From: Achromobacter xylosoxidans A8
GTDB lineage: Bacteria; Pseudomonadota; Gammaproteobacteria; Burkholderiales; Burkholderiaceae_B
NCBI RefSeq assembly: GCF_000165835.1
Contig: NC_014640.1
Coordinates: 6,014,001 to 6,078,000 of the forward strand
Direction of reading: 5' to 3'
Length of the DNA: 64,000 bases
In this document: positions 33,088 to 41,679 of the stretch, in pieces
How the letters are laid out: every line of letters begins with the position of its first letter
Position numbering within the stretch: the first letter of the stretch is position 1
The notes under the pieces: generated by a model
Seen by the model: only the letters and a program-made list of their open reading frames with translations
What the model was told of the DNA's origin: nothing
The model's database searches: none
Translations under genes and position numbers: made by a program

Positions 33088-33117
33088 GTGCCGCTGCCCT
33101 CCTTGCCAGGAATGCGC

Positions 33118-33732
33118 TTAGCGCTGGGCCGCCGCGTAGCGGCGCGCCACTTCAGGCCAGTTCACGACATTGTAAAAGGCGCCGATGTACTCGGGCCGGC
33201 GGTTCTGGTACTTCAGGTAGTAGGCGTGTTCCCACACGTCCAGCCCCAGGATGGGCGTGTTGCCCTGCATCAGGGGGCTGTCCTGGTTGGCGCTGCTTTC
33301 CACCGTGAGCTTGCCGGCCGGCGTGACCGAGAGCCAGGCCCAACCGCTGCCGAAACGGGTCAGCGCGGCCTTGGTGAAAGCGTCGCGGAAAGCGGCCAGG
33401 CCGCCAAGCTCGGCTTCGATGACCGCCGCCAGGGCGCCATCCGGCTCGCCTCCGCCCTCGGGCGACATGACCGCCCAGAACAGGCTGTGGTTCGCATGGC
33501 CGCCGCCATGGTTGCGCACCGCGCCGCGGACGGCTTCGGGCAATTGCTCCAGCCGCGCCACCAGGGATTCAACCGGCTCGTCAGTGGCGATGCCCGCGCC
33601 CTCCAGCGCGGCGTTCAGACTGTTGACGTAGGTCTGATGGTGCTTGCTGTAGTGGATCTCCATCGTCATCGCGTCGATGTGAGGCTCCAGGGCGTCGTAG
33701 GTGTAAGGCAGGGGCGGAAGGGTGTAGGCCAT
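33118..33732 (-). CDS. sodA: Superoxide dismutase, manganese type
   Basis: 204 residues of the Fe/Mn SOD family. Metal ligands are His27, His82, Asp165 and His169. The [11 protein letters not shown] motif and Gln150 in the [10 protein letters not shown] segment are the pattern of Mn enzymes; Fe enzymes place the glutamine in the earlier motif. It removes superoxide in the cytoplasm. A promoter with a Fur-like box lies upstream, consistent with the iron repression reported for Bordetella sodA. It is followed by the ZIP transporter gene. Confidence 0.93.
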   Translation of the reverse strand: MAYTLPPLPYTYDALEPHIDAMTMEIHYSKHHQTYVNSLNAALEGAGIATDEPVESLVARLEQLPEAVRGAVRNHGGGHANHSLFWAVMSPEGGGEPDGALAAVIEAELGGLAAFRDAFTKAALTRFGSGWAWLSVTPAGKLTVESSANQDSPLMQGNTPILGLDVWEHAYYLKYQNRRPEYIGAFYNVVNWPEVARRYAAAQR

Positions 33733-33790
33733 GCATGTCTCCGTGGGATCCGCCCCCTGTTCAGGGTTTGGATCATTATCAGAAACATAA

Positions 33791-33819
33791 ATGATAAGTA
33801 TTTTTATTTAATATCACAA
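33791..33819 (-). promoter_or_regulatory. sodA promoter with overlapping Fur-like box
   Basis: On the minus strand, -35 TTGTGA (plus 33814-33819) and -10 TATCAT (plus 33791-33796) are 17 bases apart in a strongly AT-rich stretch. A 7-1-7 Fur-like element, TGATAAG-T-ATTTTTA (33792-33806), matches 11 of 14 consensus positions and covers the -10. A further ATTATCA half-site is at 33775-33781. Binding would block the promoter when iron is plentiful. Confidence 0.6.
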
Positions 33820-33880
33820 CGGCAGGCTTCCAATTCCTGCCATAGCGCCGGCCTATCGGCGCCCTGCCCCGTCGGAAAAA

Positions 33881-35083
33881 CTAGAGCGCCTTGCCGCAGG
33901 CGACACCGGAGGCCCAGGCCCACTGGAAGTTGTAGCCGCCCAGCCAGCCCGTCACGTCCACGGCCTCGCCGATGAAATAGAGGCCGGCGGCGGTCTTGGC
34001 CTGCATGGACTTCTGGTCCAGGCCGCGCGTGTCCACGCCGCCGCGCATCACTTCGGCCTTTTTGTAGCCGGCCGTGCCGCTGGGCACCAGGGTCCATTGA
34101 TGGATGTCCTGCGCCAAGGCGCGCAGGGTTTTGTCCGGCGCGTCCGCCAGGCGCAATGCCGCCAGGCCGGGCTTGCCGCCCTGCTCCGCCAGATGCAGCC
34201 AGCGGTCGGCCAGGCGCTTGGGCCAGAGGCCCGCCAGCACGGTATGCAGCTGTTGCCGGTTGCCCGACTTCGATGCCAGCAGTTCCTCGGCCAAGTCGCG
34301 GCCGGGCGCCAGATCGATCACGATGGGCTCGCCGGGTTTCCAGTAGCTGGAGATCTGCAGGATGGCGGGACCGGACAGGCCGCGATGGGTGAACAGCAGA
34401 TCCTCGAGGAACTCGCCACGCGCCTTGCCCTGCCCTGTTTGCAGATTGACCTCCAGCGCCACGCCGGACAATTCGGACAAAGATCGCCAGTGTTCGGCAT
34501 CGAAGGTCAGCGGCACCAGGGCGGGCCGCGGCTCCACCACTTTCAGGCCGAACTGCCGCGCGATCTTCAGGCCGAAATCGGTGGCGCCCAACTGGGGAAT
34601 GGCCATGCCGCCGGTGGCCACCACCAATTTCGCGGCCCGGATCGGGCCCTGGCTGGTACGCAGCTCGTAACCCTGTTCGCCATGGGCGATCTCGGCCACC
34701 GAACATCCCATGCGCCACTGCACCCTGCCCGCATCGCATTCGGCGCGCAGCATCTCGATGACGGATTCGCTGGAATCGTCGCAGAACAGCTGGCCGCGAT
34801 GCTTCTCGTGCCAGGCGATGTGATGGCGCTTCATCAGCGCCAGGAAGTCCTGCGGCGTGTAGCCCGACAGGGCCGACCGGCAGAAATGCGGGTTTTCGGA
34901 AAGGAAGTTGGCGGGACCGGCGCCGATATTGGTGAAATTGCAGCGGCCGCCGCCGGAAATGCGGATTTTCTCCGCCAGGCGCTCGGCGTGGTCGACCAGC
35001 ACCACGCGCAAGCCGCGCTGGCCGGCGACCGCGGCACACATCATGCCCGCGGCGCCGGCGCCCAGTACTGCTACATCGAACAT
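33881..35083 (-). CDS. BaiN/HI0933-like FAD-dependent oxidoreductase
   Basis: 400-residue flavoprotein. The N-terminal FAD-binding motif is VLGAGAAGMM (about 5-14), followed by the family RISGGGRCNFTN motif. A middle domain and the C-terminal GEAVDVTGWLGGYNFQWAWASG motif complete the HI0933 fold. The family is widespread but its reactions are mostly unknown; some relatives reduce unsaturated bile-acid intermediates. The start ATG overlaps the decarboxylase stop by one base (TGATG), so translation is coupled to that gene. A metabolic link to the decarboxylase is possible but unproven. Confidence 0.88.
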   Translation of the reverse strand: MFDVAVLGAGAAGMMCAAVAGQRGLRVVLVDHAERLAEKIRISGGGRCNFTNIGAGPANFLSENPHFCRSALSGYTPQDFLALMKRHHIAWHEKHRGQLFCDDSSESVIEMLRAECDAGRVQWRMGCSVAEIAHGEQGYELRTSQGPIRAAKLVVATGGMAIPQLGATDFGLKIARQFGLKVVEPRPALVPLTFDAEHWRSLSELSGVALEVNLQTGQGKARGEFLEDLLFTHRGLSGPAILQISSYWKPGEPIVIDLAPGRDLAEELLASKSGNRQQLHTVLAGLWPKRLADRWLHLAEQGGKPGLAALRLADAPDKTLRALAQDIHQWTLVPSGTAGYKKAEVMRGGVDTRGLDQKSMQAKTAAGLYFIGEAVDVTGWLGGYNFQWAWASGVACGKAL

Positions 35084-37344
35084 CAGTCTTCGATCAGGCA
35101 GTCGACGTAGTAACGCTTTTCGCCGTCCGGACCCACTTCGTCGGCCAGGCCGTGGATGTAGGTTTCGAAGCCCGGGAAGCGCTGGTTGAACTCGCGCGCG
35201 AACTGCAGGTACTGGACGATGGTGCGGTTGAAGCGTTCGCCCGGGATCAGGAGCGGGATGCCCGGAGGATACGGCGTCAACAGCACGCCGGTGACGCGGC
35301 CTTCCAGCTTGTCGATGTCGACGCGCTCGACCTCGCGGTGCGCCATGCGGGCAAAGGCGTCCGACGGCTTCAGCGCCGGCACCATGTCGCTCAGGTACAT
35401 CTCGGTGGTCAGGCGGGCCACGTCGCGCGCGCGGTAGGCCTCGTGGATCTCCTGGCACAGATCGCGCAGGCCCATGCGCTCGTAGCGGCGATGGTCGCGG
35501 CAGAATTCCGGCAGGATGCGCCACAGCGGCTGGTTGCGGTCGTAGTCGTCCTTGAACTGCTGCAAGGCGGTCAGCAGCGTGTTCCAGCGGCCCTTGGTGA
35601 TGCCGATGGTGAACAGGATGAAGAACGAATACAGGCCGGTCTTCTCGACCACCACGCCGTGCTCGGTCAGGTACTTGGACACCAGCGCGGCCGGGATGCC
35701 GGTTTCGCCGAAGCTGCCCGACATGTCCAGGCCCGGGGTGATGATGGTGGCCTTGATCGGGTCCAGCATGTTGAAGCCTTCGGCCATTTCGCCGAAACCA
35801 TGCCAGTGGTCGTTGGATTCCAGGATCCATTCGTCGCGGTTGCCGATGCCTTCGGACACCAGGCGGTTGGGGCCCCAGACCTTGAACCACCAGTCGTTCT
35901 TGCCGAACTCGGATTCCACCTTGCGCATGGCGCGGCGGAAGTCCAGGGCTTCGCGGATGCTCTCCTCGACCAGCGCGGTGCCTCCGGGCGGTTCCATCAT
36001 GGCGGCGGCCACGTCGCAGGACGCGATGATCGCGTACTGGGGCGAGGTGGACGTGTGCATCAGGTAGGCTTCGTTGAAGACGTTGCGGTCCAGCTTGCGG
36101 GTCTCGGACTCCTGCACGATGATCTGCGAGGCCTGCGAGATGCCGGCCAGCAGCTTGTGCGTGGAGTGGGTGGCGAACACCATCGCGTCCTGGCTGCGCG
36201 GACGGTCCACGCCGATGGCGTGCATGTCCTGGTAGTACTCGTGGAACGACGCGTGCGGCAGCCAGGCTTCGTCGAAGTGCAGCGTGTCGACATAGCTGCC
36301 GAGCTGCTTCTTGATCATTTCCACGTTGTAGATGACGCCGTCATACGTGCTTTGCGTCAGCGTCAGGATGCGCGGATTCTTGTTCACCGCTTCGCGCGCG
36401 AAGGGGTTGGCTTCGATCTTCTTGCGGATGTTGTCCGGATGGAATTCTTCCAGCGGGATCGGGCCGATGATGCCCAGGTGGTTGCGCGTGGGGCGCAGGA
36501 ACACCGGGATCGCGCCCGTCATCGTGATGGCGTGCAGGATCGACTTGTGGCAGTTGCGGTCCACCACCACCACGTCGCCCGCGGCGACGTTGGCATGCCA
36601 CACCACCTTGTTGGAGGTGGAGGTGCCGTTGGTCACGAAGAAGCAGTGGTCGGCGTGGAAGATGCGCGCGGCATTCAATTCGGATTCGGCCACCGGGCCG
36701 GTGTGGTCCAGCAGCTGGCCCAGTTCGTCCACGGCGTTGCAGACGTCGGCGCGCAGCATGTTCTCGCCGAAGAACTGGTGGAACATCTGGCCCACCGGGC
36801 TCTTCAGGAACGCCACGCCGCCGGAGTGGCCCGGACAGTGCCAGGAGTAGGAACCGTCCTGCGCGTACTTGACCAGTTCGCGGAAGAACGGCGGCGGCAG
36901 GCTGTCGACGTAGCTGCGGGCTTCGCGGATGATGTGGCGCGCCACGAATTCGGGGGTGTCCTCGAACATGTGGATGAAGCCGTGCAGCTCGCGCAGGATG
37001 TCGTTCGGGATGTGCTCGGAAGTGCGCGTCTCGCCGTACAGGTAGATGGGGATGTCGGCGTTGCGAAAGCGCAGCTCGCCGATGAAGGCGCGCAGGTTCT
37101 TGATGGCGCTGGCCACGTCCTCGGGCGAATCCACGTCGAACTCTTCGTCGTCGATCGACAGGATGAAGGCGCTGGCCCGGCTCTGCTGCTGGGCGAACGA
37201 ACTCAGGTCGCCGTAACTGGTCACCCCGATCACCTCGACGCCCTCGGCCTCGATCGCCGCGGACAGGGCGCGGATACCCAGACCGGACGCGTTCTCGGAA
37301 CGGTAGTCTTCGTCGATGATGAAAATGGGGAAGCGGAATTTCAT
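35083..37344 (-). CDS. Basic amino acid decarboxylase (Orn/Lys/Arg, fold type I)
   Basis: 753 residues in three parts: an N-terminal receiver-like wing domain (about 1-130), a PLP core and a C-terminal domain. The PLP lysine is Lys397 in ATHSTHKLLAG and Asp358 contacts the cofactor (HFDEAW). SWHCPGHSGGVAFLKSP and the NGTSTSNK loop are family marks. These enzymes decarboxylate lysine, arginine or ornithine to cadaverine, agmatine or putrescine. The specificity cannot be assigned by eye; lysine or arginine is more likely than ornithine given the LdcC/AdiA-like architecture. A TACAAT hexamer (plus 37465-37470) may belong to its promoter. Confidence 0.93.
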   Translation of the reverse strand: MKFRFPIFIIDEDYRSENASGLGIRALSAAIEAEGVEVIGVTSYGDLSSFAQQQSRASAFILSIDDEEFDVDSPEDVASAIKNLRAFIGELRFRNADIPIYLYGETRTSEHIPNDILRELHGFIHMFEDTPEFVARHIIREARSYVDSLPPPFFRELVKYAQDGSYSWHCPGHSGGVAFLKSPVGQMFHQFFGENMLRADVCNAVDELGQLLDHTGPVAESELNAARIFHADHCFFVTNGTSTSNKVVWHANVAAGDVVVVDRNCHKSILHAITMTGAIPVFLRPTRNHLGIIGPIPLEEFHPDNIRKKIEANPFAREAVNKNPRILTLTQSTYDGVIYNVEMIKKQLGSYVDTLHFDEAWLPHASFHEYYQDMHAIGVDRPRSQDAMVFATHSTHKLLAGISQASQIIVQESETRKLDRNVFNEAYLMHTSTSPQYAIIASCDVAAAMMEPPGGTALVEESIREALDFRRAMRKVESEFGKNDWWFKVWGPNRLVSEGIGNRDEWILESNDHWHGFGEMAEGFNMLDPIKATIITPGLDMSGSFGETGIPAALVSKYLTEHGVVVEKTGLYSFFILFTIGITKGRWNTLLTALQQFKDDYDRNQPLWRILPEFCRDHRRYERMGLRDLCQEIHEAYRARDVARLTTEMYLSDMVPALKPSDAFARMAHREVERVDIDKLEGRVTGVLLTPYPPGIPLLIPGERFNRTIVQYLQFAREFNQRFPGFETYIHGLADEVGPDGEKRYYVDCLIED

Positions 37345-37610
37345 GCAGGCGCTCCTGGGGGCAAGGCGGGTTCGGACGCTTATCGCGGCGCGAGTGTACT
37401 TCTAGTAAAAATCCGCCTGATGACAGACGGCGCGAGCACCCGCCAGGGCGGCGGGAATGGCCGAATTGTAGGGCTGTTTTTCTTACAGTCCTAAGGGAAA
37501 TCCCGGAAAGGCCCGGACGGCCGTTGTCATCGCGCCAAAAGCGGACGCTTTCAGCACAGAAACCCGGGCCGCGTCGGGGAGCAAACCGGCGCCCGCAGCG
37601 TTGCGCGACG

Positions 37611-38063
37611 CTAGCGGATGGTGCTCGCCTCGCCCGCCTGCAAGGCCGTCAGGAACTGTTCGAAATAGGGTGGGATGGCCTCGGCGGACCCGTAGCGGAT
37701 GCGCCGCTCGACCTTGGCGATGGCGCCGAAGCAGACCTCGGTTCCGGGTTCGCCGCAGACCAGCACCACCGGATCCTCGTCGTCGCACACTTCGTACAGG
37801 CCGCCATGCGCGCGGCGTCCCACCTCGTAGAGGTAGGCGGCAGCGCCGACAGTCTGCATGGGGGTGAGAGGCAGGGTCCCGACGTGGGCGGCCTCCAGCG
37901 CTTCGTCCAGCGCATGGACGCTGGACGGTGTGTAGTCCAGCACGGCACCGGTAGAACCGGCTGCCTGGACAAATTCCTGCGCGGCATCCGCCACACGCGC
38001 CACGAACTCTTCCTGGACTTCGTCGCGCTTGGCGTCCTGGTTTATCTTGAGGAAACCGAACAT
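37611..38063 (-). CDS. Conserved hypothetical protein
   Basis: 150 residues that I do not recognise. The start MFGFLKINQDAKRDEVQEEF is charged and helical, and no signal peptide or membrane segment is visible. The central part has a TPSSVHALDEALEAA segment and an EPGTEVCFGAIAKVERRI segment. The second of two adjacent ATGs is chosen because the AAGGAG ribosome binding site is then six bases away. Monocistronic, divergent from the GNAT gene and downstream of the decarboxylase on the same strand. The function is unknown. Confidence 0.75.
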   Translation of the reverse strand: MFGFLKINQDAKRDEVQEEFVARVADAAQEFVQAAGSTGAVLDYTPSSVHALDEALEAAHVGTLPLTPMQTVGAAAYLYEVGRRAHGGLYEVCDDEDPVVLVCGEPGTEVCFGAIAKVERRIRYGSAEAIPPYFEQFLTALQAGEASTIR

Positions 38064-38176
38064 CATTGGCTCCTTTGTGAAAACCGCAAGCGGCGTTAGG
38101 ACCATTATAGGCAGCGTGCCCCCCTATACTGCCCAAACCACAGCCAAACGTTCCCTATTCCCAACACTTGCCGCCC

Positions 38177-38695
38177 ATGCCTCCTGCCATTGTCCGACGC
38201 CTTGTTCCCGCCGATGCCGCGCCGTTGCGCCAATTGCGCCTGGACGCCCTGGTGGAAACCCCTGAATCGTTCGGATCGAGTTACGAAGAGGAACACACGC
38301 TGACATTGGAGGATATCCGCGGCTGGATTCAGCCTTCGGACGACAGCGCGATGTTCGGCGCGTTTTGCGGCGAGGCCCTGGCGGGCATCATCGGCGTGGG
38401 CCGGCAGCGCAAACTGAAGATGCGCCATAAGGCGCATATCTGGAGCATGTACGTGGCGCCGGCGCAGCGCGGCCAGGGCCTGGCCCGGCAGCTGATGCAA
38501 GCGGCAATTGCCCACGCCGAGGGCATGCGCGGCATCCGCCAGGTGCAGCTGAGCGTGACCGCCAACAATCTGGCCGCGACCGCGTTGTACCTCAGCCTGG
38601 GCTTCACCGAGTATGGGCGCGAGCGCGAAGCGTTGTGCGTGAACGGCGAACTCTACGATGAAGCGCTGATGGCGCTACCGCTGGCCGGCAAGTAG
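38177..38695 (+). CDS. GNAT family N-acetyltransferase
   Basis: 172 residues of a single GNAT domain. The acetyl-CoA binding motif APAQRGQGLARQLM follows the IWSMYVAP strand, and the C-terminal half has the usual NNLAATALYLSLGF pattern. It transfers an acetyl group to an amine of unknown identity. The ATG at 38177 is preferred over an upstream TTG at 38168. It is convergent with the diguanylate cyclase gene, with a tandem repeat between them. Confidence 0.87.
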   Translation: MPPAIVRRLVPADAAPLRQLRLDALVETPESFGSSYEEEHTLTLEDIRGWIQPSDDSAMFGAFCGEALAGIIGVGRQRKLKMRHKAHIWSMYVAPAQRGQGLARQLMQAAIAHAEGMRGIRQVQLSVTANNLAATALYLSLGFTEYGREREALCVNGELYDEALMALPLAGK

Positions 38696-38699
38696 CGGG

Positions 38700-38759
38700 G
38701 CCGCGTCAGGCCGAGCCGCGTCAGGCCGAGCCGCGTCAGGCCGGGCCGCGTCAGGCCGC
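38700..38759. repeat. 15-bp tandem repeat, four copies
   Basis: Four head-to-tail copies of GCCGCGTCAGGCCGN at 38700-38714, 38715-38729, 38730-38744 and 38745-38759, differing only in the last base (A, A, G, C). The last copy contains the stop codon of the diguanylate cyclase gene (TCA at 38751-38753 on the plus strand). Copy-number changes would probably not alter the protein, since each copy supplies the same stop. Confidence 0.92.
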
Positions 38760-40046
38760 GCCCGCCCGCCGCCGCGTGCTGTAGGCTCGCACCTGATTGC
38801 GGCCCTCGTCCTTGGCCTTGTAGAGCGCCTGGTCCGCCGCCTTGATGACCGACTCGGGCGCGCGCAGGGCCTCGCTGCGCTCGGCCACGCCTATGCTGAC
38901 CGTGACCCGCAACGGCCGGGCACTGCGCGCATCGCGCCCGCTGCGGCGGCGTAGGCCGATCTGGTCGGCCTTGGGGCGCGCTGGCTTGTCGCGCAGCCGC
39001 ATCTGGTAGGCCTCGATGGAGCGCCTGACGCTTTCCAGATGCGGCATGCTTTCCGCCGCGGTCTTGCCGGGAAACACCAGGGTGAATTCCTCGCCGCCGT
39101 AGCGGTAGGCTTGGCCGCCGCCGGGCACGCGCCGCAACTGGGCCGCCACCATGCGCAGCACCTGATCGCCCACGTCGTGGCCGTGGGTGTCGTTGAAGGC
39201 CTTGAAATTGTCCACATCGGCCATCGCCAGCGTGTAGACGCGGCCCATGCGCTGCAGCCTCTCGTTCAGCGCGCGCCGGCCCGGCAGGCCGGTCAGCTCG
39301 TCGCGAAAGGCCATGTGGAAGCCTTCATGCGCCAGCGAAATGCACAGCGCCGTCAGCGCCGCGGTGGACATCAGCGCCAGTTCGATAGGGTGCTCCGCCC
39401 CGCGCGGCAAGGCCCAGGCCATGCACACAAAGCCCAGCCACTGCCCCGCCTGCTGCGGACGGCCATAGCGCAAGAGCAGCAGCGTCAGCGTCAGACCGGT
39501 GGCCAGCAAGGCAATCATTCCTTCGATCGGCACGCTCAAGTGCGCCAGCCTGCCCTGCACGGACAACATGCCGAGCAGATCGCTCACGCCTTCCTTGCCG
39601 GTCAGCGCAATCGCGGCCGCGCCGGCGGCGATCAGGCCGATGCGGGCGGCCAGGTCCAACAGCATGCTGGAACGTTCGGACCACAGGGCGTTGATGGTGT
39701 AGGCCAGCGACCACCACGCCAGCGCCGGCCCGACGGCCCAAGGCGCCTCGCTGGCCAGCGCGGGCCAGCCTGCGGTGGCGGCCAGCACGCTGAGCATCAG
39801 CACCATGGGTTGCGCGCGCTGGTACATCAGGCACACGGCGACGCCGATCAGCGCCATCACCCAGGGCACGAACGGCACGATCTGCGTCAGGGCCGGCGGC
39901 CATTCGCGCCACAGCAGCAACCCCACCGCGGCGGCCACCGGCAGCGCAGGATAGAACAACAGAGGCAGCCAGGGGATATGGGGGTAACGCACGGATCGGG
40001 GCTTTTCTAACGCTTGCGGAAATGACGTCGCCAAATCGGCAAACAC
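38751..40046 (-). CDS. Membrane diguanylate cyclase (GGDEF protein)
   Basis: 431 residues. About six membrane segments occupy residues 25-245 and a GGDEF domain follows from about 250. The active signature is GGEEF at 317-321, so c-di-GMP synthesis is expected. No RxxD inhibitory site precedes it, so product feedback through that site is unlikely. An arginine-rich insertion (KPARPKADQIGLRRRSGRD) sits between the signature and the last strand of the domain, which is unusual. The stop codon lies inside a tandem repeat. Confidence 0.9.
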   Translation of the reverse strand: MFADLATSFPQALEKPRSVRYPHIPWLPLLFYPALPVAAAVGLLLWREWPPALTQIVPFVPWVMALIGVAVCLMYQRAQPMVLMLSVLAATAGWPALASEAPWAVGPALAWWSLAYTINALWSERSSMLLDLAARIGLIAAGAAAIALTGKEGVSDLLGMLSVQGRLAHLSVPIEGMIALLATGLTLTLLLLRYGRPQQAGQWLGFVCMAWALPRGAEHPIELALMSTAALTALCISLAHEGFHMAFRDELTGLPGRRALNERLQRMGRVYTLAMADVDNFKAFNDTHGHDVGDQVLRMVAAQLRRVPGGGQAYRYGGEEFTLVFPGKTAAESMPHLESVRRSIEAYQMRLRDKPARPKADQIGLRRRSGRDARSARPLRVTVSIGVAERSEALRAPESVIKAADQALYKAKDEGRNQVRAYSTRRRAGAA

Positions 40047-40158
40047 ATGTACTGTCTTTTACGGACGCGGCGGCGATGTTCTTTAGCGCATTGGCAAGTA
40101 ACACCGGGCGCGGCGGCCATGATATGTTTTTCGCCCTTATCCAGCAGACGAAATCCCC

Positions 40159-41010
40159 ATGCGCATCCTGGTCAACATCGACGTGCCCGATCTCGAACAC
40201 GCCATCGACTTCTATCACCGCGCTTTCGGCCTGACGCTGCAACGCCGGCTGGGACCGAAAGCGGCCGAGATGGCAGGGGCGGACGCGCCCATCTATCTGC
40301 TGGAAAAGGCCGCCGGCACGCCCGCGGCCGGCGCCACGCGCCAGCCGCGCGACTACGCGCGCCACTGGACGCCGGTACACCTGGACGTGGTGGTGGAGGA
40401 CGCGGACCGCGCGGTCGAGCAGGCGGTGGCCGCCGGCGCGCGCCTGGAAGACCCGGCCGTCTCGCATAACTGGGGCCGCATCGCCCACCTGAGCGATCCC
40501 TACGGGCACGGCATCTGCATCCTGCAGTTCCTGGGCCGGGGCTATGACGAAGTCGCCACGCCGCAGTTGCAGTACTCGCCGGTCTCGGAAGCCGATTTCG
40601 AGGACCTGCTGGCGCTGCGCATCGAAGCCATGCGTGAAAGCCTTGAGCGTCTGGGGCGCTTTGATCCCCAGCGCGCGCGTTCGCGCCTGCGCAGCACGTT
40701 CCAGCCGGAACATACCTGGTCCATCGAACTGGACGGCCAACGGCTAGGGTTTTACGCGTTGCGCCCGGAGGGCAACGGCTTGCGCCTGGATCACCTGTAC
40801 ATCCGTCCCGCTCTTCAGGGCGGGGGGCTGGGCGGCCAGGTCATGCGGATGATTCTGCAGGAGGCGGACCGCCAGGGTCTGCCAGTGCGCCTGGGCGCGC
40901 TGCGCGACAGCGATTCGAACCGCTTCTACCGCCGGCACGGGTTCGTGCAGACCGGCGAAAGCGAATGGGATATCGACTACCTGCGCGCGGCGCCCCGGCG
41001 CGCGGACTGA
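40159..41010 (+). CDS. VOC domain - GNAT acetyltransferase fusion
   Basis: 283 residues with two recognisable domains. Residues 1-130 form a vicinal-oxygen-chelate (glyoxalase/bleomycin-resistance) domain, with the VNIDVPDLEHAIDFYHRAF start and the LSDPYGHGICILQF end. Residues about 140-275 form a GNAT acetyltransferase with an RPALQGGGLGGQVMRMI acetyl-CoA motif. The linker between them is short and in frame, and no internal stop or frameshift is seen. Each half has its usual size. The fusion suggests a detoxification or antibiotic-modification role but gives no substrate. Confidence 0.88.
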   Translation: MRILVNIDVPDLEHAIDFYHRAFGLTLQRRLGPKAAEMAGADAPIYLLEKAAGTPAAGATRQPRDYARHWTPVHLDVVVEDADRAVEQAVAAGARLEDPAVSHNWGRIAHLSDPYGHGICILQFLGRGYDEVATPQLQYSPVSEADFEDLLALRIEAMRESLERLGRFDPQRARSRLRSTFQPEHTWSIELDGQRLGFYALRPEGNGLRLDHLYIRPALQGGGLGGQVMRMILQEADRQGLPVRLGALRDSDSNRFYRRHGFVQTGESEWDIDYLRAAPRRAD

Positions 41011-41014
41011 AGCT

Positions 41015-41578
41015 TCAGGTGCGCGGCAGGGTCACGCCACGCTGGCCCTGGTACTTGCCGCCGCGGTCACGGTAGGAGGTCTCGCAAACCTCGTCGCTTT
41101 CCAGGAACAGCATCTGCGCGCAGCCTTCGCCCGCGTAGATCTTGGCCGGCAGCGGCGTGGTGTTCGAAAATTCCAGCGTGACGTGGCCTTCCCATTCGGG
41201 TTCCAGCGGCGTGACGTTGACGATGATGCCGCAGCGCGCGTACGTGCTCTTGCCCAGGCAAACCGTCAGGACGCTGCGCGGGATGCGGAAATACTCGACC
41301 GTGCGGGCCAGCGCGAAGGAATTGGGCGGGATGATGCAGACGTCACCCTTGAAATCCACGAACGAGCCTTCGTCGAAGTTCTTGGGATCGACGATGGTGG
41401 AATTGATGTTCGTGAAGATCTTGAATTCGTCGGCGCAGCGCACGTCGTAGCCGTAGCTGCTGGTGCCGTAGCTGACGATGCGCCCGCCATTGGCCGTGCG
41501 GACCTGCCCTGCTTCGAAGGGTTCGATCATGCCGGCTTCGGCCTGGCGGCGGATCCAGCGGTCGCTTTTGATGCTCAT
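41015..41578 (-). CDS. dcd: dCTP deaminase
   Basis: 187 residues, the usual size. It deaminates dCTP to dUTP, the precursor of dUMP for ThyA. The [16 protein letters not shown] motif, with the catalytic region that follows ([10 protein letters not shown]) and [17 protein letters not shown], is intact. The [11 protein letters not shown] start is the common beta-proteobacterial N-terminus and fixes the ATG at 41578 over an in-frame ATG at 41614. Convergent with the VOC-GNAT gene, with four bases between their ends. Confidence 0.95.
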   Translation of the reverse strand: MSIKSDRWIRRQAEAGMIEPFEAGQVRTANGGRIVSYGTSSYGYDVRCADEFKIFTNINSTIVDPKNFDEGSFVDFKGDVCIIPPNSFALARTVEYFRIPRSVLTVCLGKSTYARCGIIVNVTPLEPEWEGHVTLEFSNTTPLPAKIYAGEGCAQMLFLESDEVCETSYRDRGGKYQGQRGVTLPRT

Positions 41579-41679
41579 GGTGGGAATGGTGCTAGGGAAT
41601 GGAATGGACGCCATTTTATCCCGAGTGCGGATAGCCCCGCCGGCAGGGGCCGGGCGGCGCGATCCCGCCCGGCTTTGCC

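Noticed and set aside
38700..38759. CRISPR array
   Set aside because: The units are direct 15-bp tandem repeats with no spacers and no cas genes nearby.
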